Source of the DNA: Termitomyces sp. T153
Lineage: Eukaryota > Basidiomycota > Agaricomycetes > Agaricales > Lyophyllaceae
Assembly (NCBI GenBank): GCA_018296165.2
Contig: JACKQL020000008.1
Coordinates: forward strand, 868,001 to 932,000
Direction: 5' to 3'
DNA length: 64,000 nucleotides
The position numbers were made by a program, and so were the translations under genes. The notes below the pieces were generated by a model. It had not been told where the DNA came from and searched no databases. It saw only the letters and a list, made by a program, of their open reading frames with translations. Below are positions 58,327 to 64,000 of the stretch, piece by piece (the first letter of the stretch is position 1; every line of letters begins with the position of its first letter).

Positions 58327-60200
58327 ATGGTGCAAAGCTATGGACCCTTGCTGGTTGGAACAGTACTTAATTTTCTATTGTATGGCATCACCATTACACA
58401 ATTATATCTGTATCATATTTCTTCAAATCGGTGGGGTTGTGCAGTGCATCCATTCTTCATCATATACTCATAGTGATTTTCAGTGATAGAATCTGGATTC
58501 GTGCATTTGTTGGTCTATTTACCCAATACTGTCAGTTGCAATCTCATGCAGAGATCCAGGTTTACTTGTTGTTTGTTGGTGACACAGTTCACACTCTGTT
58601 TACCCTGCTTTATATGTATGAAACTTTGATTGACCATTTTGGTATGTTGAAAGTACATAGTCTATTTCTGTATATTAACAATCCTTAGGTGATACAACAC
58701 ACTTGGAAACAGCAAATTGGGTCTTTGCAACTGGTGAGTCCCATGGAAAATGTATACATTGTAAGAGGCTGACTTTATTTTAGGTCCTGCCCTCACAGTA
58801 TATCTATTTGTATCTTTTCCTGATTCTAAGCAGACTTACCCTGGTGCTTCTAGGGAATTCTTGGTGGACTTGTACAAGCCTTCTTTGCTTGGAGGATCAA
58901 AGTTCTCACAGCAGGCAGGAAAATCACCATCATTATCCTGTTTTGTGCAACATCATCATTCTGTGAGCAACAGAGTTCTCTGCTCAGCTACTCCAATTGA
59001 TATGATCCTATGATAGTGATGGGTGTTGCAACTGCAACTGCTGCAGGCATTGTTCCACAATTTGATGAATTTCCAAAGTTCCGAGTGACTGTCATATTAT
59101 GTATGGACCTTTCTACTTTTTCAAACTGATTTTAAACCAACTACTTTCAAGGGCTTGGATGTTCTTCTCTTGCAGATGTGCTTATCACTGGCACTTTGGT
59201 ATTTTATCTGGTGAATCTGACTATGAAAACTATCAACTTGCTGCAGGACTTAATGTTTGATCAGAAAAATCATAAGACTGGATTTATACGAACAGATACA
59301 TATATTGATCGTGTGATAAGGTGTAAGTATTCAACAATGCATGAAATATGTGCAAACAAACAGTTTAATTGAAACATTTACAGTGACTGTACAAACAGGT
59401 TTGCACATAATGACATCTAATCTAGTGGAGTAGATGAATATGCTGCATTTAGGACTCATTACAGCAATATGGGCGTGAGTTATGATTCTCATGAGAAAAG
59501 AGGTAGTAAACTCACTCACTATGTAGCTTTGTTGACTTGATGTTGTTTTTGCTGAGTGCAAGTTTTCTGTTGACCAAGCCAAAAAGCCATTTGTATTGAC
59601 CTTTTCAACCTTTCTTCAGCCAACAGGATTGTAAGTGATTTTTCCTTACTGCTTGTTGTGATTTTTTCATTCCTTGTAGACATCTGCTTTTTAATACTCC
59701 ACTTTCCAAGCTCTACACAAATTCCTTAATGAGCAGCCTCAATGCACGAAAATTCTGGTGGCATGACAATGAGGGTGATGATGCCCTAGCTATTTCCAGC
59801 CAGAGCATACTGTTCAAGTTGTCTCAAGTCAAAAGCCATCCAACAGTAACTGACAGAAATGTGAGCAAAGCCCTCTCCATACATCCTCAAATACCAACCT
59901 GTAATCTCTGTTGATACAGCAGGATACAGAGGCAAGTCAACATTGTAGATTCACTCTGGCTAATTATTTCATGTCTTCCTAGGTCTTTGTTCATGTTGAG
60001 TCTCATCAAGCAGGAGACCTACCTAAGATAGGCCATGATGTTTGCCCTGAAACACCAGGAGTTGCTATTACATCGCGTTCACATGACAAGGACCATCAAC
60101 AATTGGAGGTTACACCTTCCCACCATTCTGCCTCAGACTCCAACCCTAAAAGCCAGTCAGCTGCTGGCAAGTATATAGTCCACAAAGTAAATTTTTAGTT
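58327..60200 (+). CDS. DUF6534-type multi-pass membrane protein (possibly decayed)
   Basis: It was recognised from the family pattern. Pieces in order: MVQSYGPLLVGTVLNFLLYGITITQLYLY (first membrane segment), LLFVGDTVHTLFTLLYMYETLIDHFG, GILGGLVQAFFAWRI, VLITGTLVFYL, HKTGFIRTDTYIDRVIR, TVQTG/LITAIWA split by an intron, and LFNTPLSKLYTNSLMSSLNARK. Between them are short GT-AG introns. A hydrophilic tail follows (VESHQAGDLPK...). The family is large in basidiomycetes, with about seven membrane segments and no known function. CpG is scarce, and a few segments could not be joined cleanly, so exon borders and integrity are uncertain. Confidence 0.65.
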
Positions 60201-60584
60201 GTGAGTATAAACATGCCTTATATCATGCAGTGTTTCCTGCCATATTTGTGCCTAGTTATAGACGCATCCTTAAGCTCCAAGTTTGCGGATCTTTTCAGGC
60301 ATTTCAAGAGGACAGCTATCAAAAGTAGGAGGGCAGGATCAAACAAGAAATACAAGTGCAAATGACCATGAGCATGAAGGAAACTTATTGGTTATAATGA
60401 GGAATATTTGCATAGGAGTCAAGCTACCAGTGATAGATACTAGGTCTAAGATTGTGGCGTACCCTTACCGGTGTGTTCACAGGTGTTAATTATGCATGCA
60501 GATAAATATAAATCATAGTAATATAGGAATAGACCCATACTAACAATGTAAGGGCAGGCACAAATGTGGAGTTATTCGTAGAAT

Positions 60585-60790
60585 CCATGTATTTCCAACA
60601 CCTTCATCCATATCGCATGCACACTCTTCTGACACGCGTCAAACAATTATGTTGTACTCACAACGTGGTGCTGAGGCCGCCTGCACGCACAGATAGCACA
60701 GAATACCTTGTCTTTTGAGCTATCGGACTGTGTGATATACTTATGTCCGAAGAAAGAGGATCCGCAGATTGTAGGTATTTATGCGTGTGC
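60585..60790 (+). repeat. Copy of the kinase-like gene 3' flank
   Basis: It parallels 53355-53560 and the minus strand of 26510-26700: GAATCCATGTA, the CTCACGA/CACAACGT block, CTGCACG.ACAG.ATAGCACAG and GTGTGATATA.TTATGTCCG. No coding part of the kinase-like gene is left. It marks a further, eroded copy next to the dehydrogenase gene. Confidence 0.55.
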
Positions 60791-60967
60791 GTGTGCGTGG
60801 CGCTGAAATCAAGCAACTAGGCAAGATATGTGGCGCAATCTGTCCTATATCATTTCCAACGAAAGTGATACAATGTACAGAAGGAAAGACCATATTTATA
60901 CTTGACACCAAAGTCAATATAGAGGGTTGGTTCGGTGGAGTCATAGAAGCCATATACACTGGGCCAA

Positions 60968-61945
60968 TCATAACTTTGAGGAAACGTTAAGGGTGGAGAA
61001 TATATTTGCTCCCCTTGTAAGAGTAGCAGATTGCGGAATAGCAGCAGTTGCACCGGCATCGACAGGCAAAAACACTCCTGTGATCCAGCGCGCCTCATCG
61101 CTCACCAAGAATCGTACAGCAGCACCTATATCCCATCCATTTCCTTCTGTCTGTAGGAGACTACGCTTGCGTCGCGCTTCACGAACATCATCAGGCATGC
61201 CACGGCTATACATCATCGGCGTATACACCATCCCTAAATGGGGTCAATAGCGCGAAAAAAGAGTCAATCGAGAGGACCGAATTATTAACGTACCGGGACA
61301 GACGCAGTTGACCCTAATACCCGCCGACGCATGATTCGCCGCCATCGCTCTCGTCATATTGACGACTGCGCCTTTGCTTGTTGGATATAGCAACATTGGG
61401 TGTCCGCCAATTAATCCTGCAACGCTTGCAATATTTACGATTGCGCCTCGTCCGCTGACAATTTCACGCTTGTTCTTTTCCATTGCCGGGACGGCATACT
61501 TCGCCATCAGCATCATACTCGTCACATTGATCTCCAAGCCCCGTGTCCACAGCTCAGGATCAACATCAACAGCGGTCCCCTTTGGACCACCGACGCCTAC
61601 ATTATTCACCAAGATATCAAGTCGCCCAAAGCGCTTCAGGGCCTCATTTACGGTCCGGTCACAGTCCACAGATTTTGTCACGTCTGCTTGAACTGCAACG
61701 GCGATACCAGGCCCGAACTCAGAAGTGATCATGGAGACGGTTGTGTTGGCCCAGTCAAGATTTAAGTCCGCACAGATGACGCGGACACCAGCTTCCGCAA
61801 GTAAAATTGCGGCAGCTCGTCCATTTCCGATTCCAGATGACTGTGACCCAGCGCCAGTGACGATAGCAACGCGGCCTGCGAGCGAGCGTGAGGGCCGTGG
61901 GGGTTTGAGATGGTTAGGAGTGTAGGGGATTTCGTCGTCGGACAT
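60968..61945 (-). CDS. Short-chain dehydrogenase/reductase
   Basis: Two exons, 61945-61294 and 61233-60968, joined by a 60-bp GT-AG intron, give 305 residues. Classical SDR features: cofactor motif TGAGSQSSGIG (~residues 31-41), NNVGVGG in place of the common NNAG, ADLN after beta-2 (an Asp that favours NAD), IASVAG with the catalytic Ser region, and YPTSK with Tyr and Lys. The C-terminal FLVSDEARWITGVFLPVDAGATA is typical of the FabG-like branch. No signal peptide. The substrate cannot be inferred. The 3' end lies close to a kinase-like flank repeat. Confidence 0.92.
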
Positions 61946-62510
61946 GATGCGTGGGTGAAAAAAGCGAATACACGAGAAGCTTAGCCATTCTTTGGTATCT
62001 TTATATACAGCTCTACAGCTCCCACTCCAACACTGATTGGTTCGCGGAACCCAACTTGTGCAATGTGCGAATGGTCACACGAGATGGCATGCTGCAACTG
62101 CCCGTCTCTCTCACCCAAAGGCTAAAGTCTTTTCTCACCCGGGCCATGACCCCGCCAGGGTATAGAGAAACAAGAGTCAATGGAACAGCAGAATACATCA
62201 ACTAAGTAACTTAATTGCGCAAAAGCCGCTGTTGAAAGCTTCTCATTGTCCTTATGCCCAGGCAACTAGATCCATGGACCATCAACATTGATATTCCCCA
62301 GCCAGTCGAGCGCTTGCTGGGCTGACGATCGACAATAACCCTGAAAAGCAGTCCGAATGATTATTCACGGAGGGTAATAAGTCTCATCAATGATCGACTC
62401 TTGGTGGTGCAATGCATGTCATATTGAGCGTCATCGAGTAAAAGAGTGCAACATAAACATAATACACATAACATTCGCTCACTATATGGCTCATTAATAA
62501 GGAAACGATA
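61946..62510. other. Intergenic between dehydrogenase and eL42 genes
   Basis: It contains the upstream region of the dehydrogenase and the 3' flank of the eL42 gene. No open frame with a motif was seen. Confidence 0.5.
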
Positions 62511-63129
62511 TCAAAAAGTGGAAAAAAGACGAACGAAAGTAAGGGCAGCACCCTTGGTCTTCTTCTCACCACCAAGCTCGAAGCTACATAATACGTCAAG
62601 AAAGAACTTTGCAGACACGAATAGCTAGCTCACTGTTTGCAACGCTTGAGAGTCAGTTGCATTTTGTACTTGCATGCTGTGCACTCCAGCCTTAGCACGA
62701 CCTTCTTTGTTGTCTTCGCCTATTCCAAATTACCCTGATCAATACTCTAATCACATCTGAAGTCCAATGATGTACCTTCTTGTGGAAGACGGGCTTGGTC
62801 TGACCACCATAACCTGACTGCTTGCGATCGTAACGGCGCTTTCCTTGCGCGAACAAGGAGTCCTTGCCCTTCTTGTATTGTGTCACCTTGTGAGGACTAA
62901 CGATAGCGAATCAGTCAACAAATTCAAGCACAATTAGAGAAGACATACGTATGTTTTCTGCAGGTCTTGCCCTTGCAGTCTGAGAAGTAATGTTCGTCCA
63001 TCAGTCACCCGACTATTCTTGCATTTCAAAATGCTTACAGGTCCGGCGAGTCCTAAAGGATACCAGAATCATCAGCACTTTAAAACATAGGTTTACCGAT
63101 AGAAAAACGTACTTGGGAATGTTGACCAT
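62511..63129 (-). CDS. 60S ribosomal protein eL42 (L44/L36a)
   Basis: Six small exons: 63129-63113, 63052-63039, 62979-62949, 62896-62776, 62719-62634, 62583-62511. Spliced, 113 residues. It reads [20 protein letters not shown], then [32 protein letters not shown] and [16 protein letters not shown]. The four Cys (C12, C17 and the ECTAC pair) form the zinc site; the protein sits at the ribosomal E site. Residue 56 is Pro, the form known in yeast to be sensitive to cycloheximide. The predicted end has about six extra residues (RLFSTF) beyond the usual ...GAALxF, which may be real or may mean a missed splice. Confidence 0.95.
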
Positions 63130-63692
63130 TTTGTTGGCGGCGGCGACGATGGCCAAATGCTTACCCTCGAGACTTCTGTTGTGTGCCCCGGGAATCGCCG
63201 AGACGGTGGCTTGTACAGTTCTGCAAGTTTAAGTTCAAACTCCGGTGATGCCAAGTCTTTTTTTGGTCAACCTTCTTTCTGGGATAGACTCTCTATGTGA
63301 ATTATTCTCCCAATCATCGACAGCATAGACGTCTAATGCTAGGTCTCCCACATCCATTACGCCTTGACTTCTTAAGGGAACGTCCGTGGTATTGATCGTC
63401 TACTGCACCTCTCGCACGCTTCGTCCATCGTCTATATTCTTGAAGTCTAGAGATGGCGGTATACTAGGACTTACAGAACTTCATTCCTTCGCTGTTGGTG
63501 TGGTCTGACTGGGCTGATGTAGTTGTTTGTGATTGTACACTTCAAAACTAAGATCTCCCTTTACGTTCCGAACCCTTTTGGGTATGTCCTGGCTCAGTAC
63601 TTAGGACAACATCAAGCATTGCCGCAGGATTCCGACATCAAGTCGTGAGATTCTGAACAGTTACTACACACGTACAAAACATGCACCCGGAA
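63130..63692. other. Upstream region of eL42, no gene seen
   Basis: Unique sequence with CpG. It contains the eL42 promoter and the 3' flank of the partial gene to the right. A TTTTGGG...TTCCGAACCC stretch near 63560-63590 shows short dyad symmetry. No motif-bearing frame was found. Confidence 0.45.
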
Positions 63693-64000
63693 TCATACTG
63701 ACTGCGAGGTACCCCTAGCAAACTCAAATGCTTCTTCATCCCCTGACTCCAAGCTCGATGAAGACGCGAAAGAAGAGTCGAAGTCCGAGTCCGATGGTTC
63801 GACCATGTCCCACGCAGAGCAAGATGACGATGCAGCACTCAAGTAACCACCGGGGCTGGCGGAGCGCTCAGAAATAGAATCAGAGTGTGACGCGGTCGCG
63901 AAAGGATCACCCTCGTGTTTCCTCAGTAAAGTCTTCCGTTTGATCTTTCCCTCCTGCAGCTTCCCCTTCTTTGACGTGGATGTCTTGTCTGCGCCAATCT
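63693..64000 (-). CDS. Ser/acid-rich protein, 3' end, cut by window edge
   Basis: An open minus-strand frame enters from the right edge and ends with TGA at 63695-63693. It reads basic first (KTSTSKKGKLQEGKIKRKT), then very rich in Ser, Asp and Glu (SDSDFDSSFASSSSSLES), ending EAFEFARGTSQSV. The last codons contain GTATGA, so the exon could instead end there and splice onward. No family is recognised. Low-complexity composition and CpG content fit a real gene. Confidence 0.5.
   Translation of the reverse strand, partial: IGADKTSTSKKGKLQEGKIKRKTLLRKHEGDPFATASHSDSISERSASPGGYLSAASSSCSAWDMVEPSDSDFDSSFASSSSLESGDEEAFEFARGTSQSV

Noticed and set aside
1..64000. CRISPR arrays, bacterial operons or phage genes
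   Set aside because: Spliceosomal introns throughout, eukaryotic tRNA intron and LTR retroelements; no spaced direct-repeat array of CRISPR type was seen.

Overview
The window reads as nuclear DNA of a basidiomycete fungus, most likely a mushroom-forming agaricomycete. The signs are very short (about 47-63 bp) GT-AG introns cutting every housekeeping gene, a DUF6534-type membrane protein, an adenylation/carrier NRPS-like enzyme, Ty3 chromoviruses, and retroelement sequence that has lost nearly all CpG. That CpG loss is the footprint of cytosine methylation and deamination.

Layout. 1-7.3 kb is CpG-starved Ty3 debris and LTRs. It stops at an intron-bearing tRNA-Lys(CUU) gene (7355-7443, minus). 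Divergent from that is LYS2, alpha-aminoadipate reductase (7623-12138, six exons). 13-15.6 kb is again TE debris with a solo LTR flanked by a perfect 5-bp target duplication. HMG-CoA reductase (16042-19678, four exons) follows. From 19.7 to 28.2 kb and again from 50.1 to 54 kb lie many copies of two unrecognised families: a kinase-like gene (one intact copy, 24430-25504, plus at least five broken ones) and a gene with a PD-(D/E)XK-like motif. They are mixed with displaced fragments of HMG-CoA reductase and of an NRPS-like enzyme. These copies are related as tandem and large inverted duplications.

32.0-50.1 kb is a three-level nest of LTR elements. A ~960-bp LTR sits in exon 2 of one PD-(D/E)XK-like copy (target duplication GGTTT). 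A chromodomain Ty3 element sits in that LTR (CCATC). A ~11-kb Ty3 element sits in the integrase of the chromovirus (GCAA). The youngest element has 949-bp LTRs differing at about six sites, a primer-binding site matching the tRNA-Lys gene of this window, and an intron-containing antisense gene encoding a Cys-rich protein between pol and the 3' LTR. Both Ty3 polymerases have the same inactivating change in the catalytic Asp pair, and most stops in the inner pol are TGA where Arg (CGA) is expected.

The right end is genic: an intact ten-exon adenylation-carrier didomain gene without a reductase domain (54178-56665, minus), a DUF6534 membrane protein gene (58.3-60.2 kb, plus), a short-chain dehydrogenase (60968-61945, minus), ribosomal protein eL42 (62511-63129, minus, six exons), and the 3' end of a Ser-rich protein gene cut by the window edge. 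LYS2, HMG-CoA reductase and eL42 are ordinary single-purpose housekeeping genes with no joint pathway. The interest lies in the duplicated kinase/nuclease-like array, the nested retroelements and the record of CpG mutation. Exon boundaries were placed by eye from splice sites and reading frame; family names come from motif recognition, not from searches.
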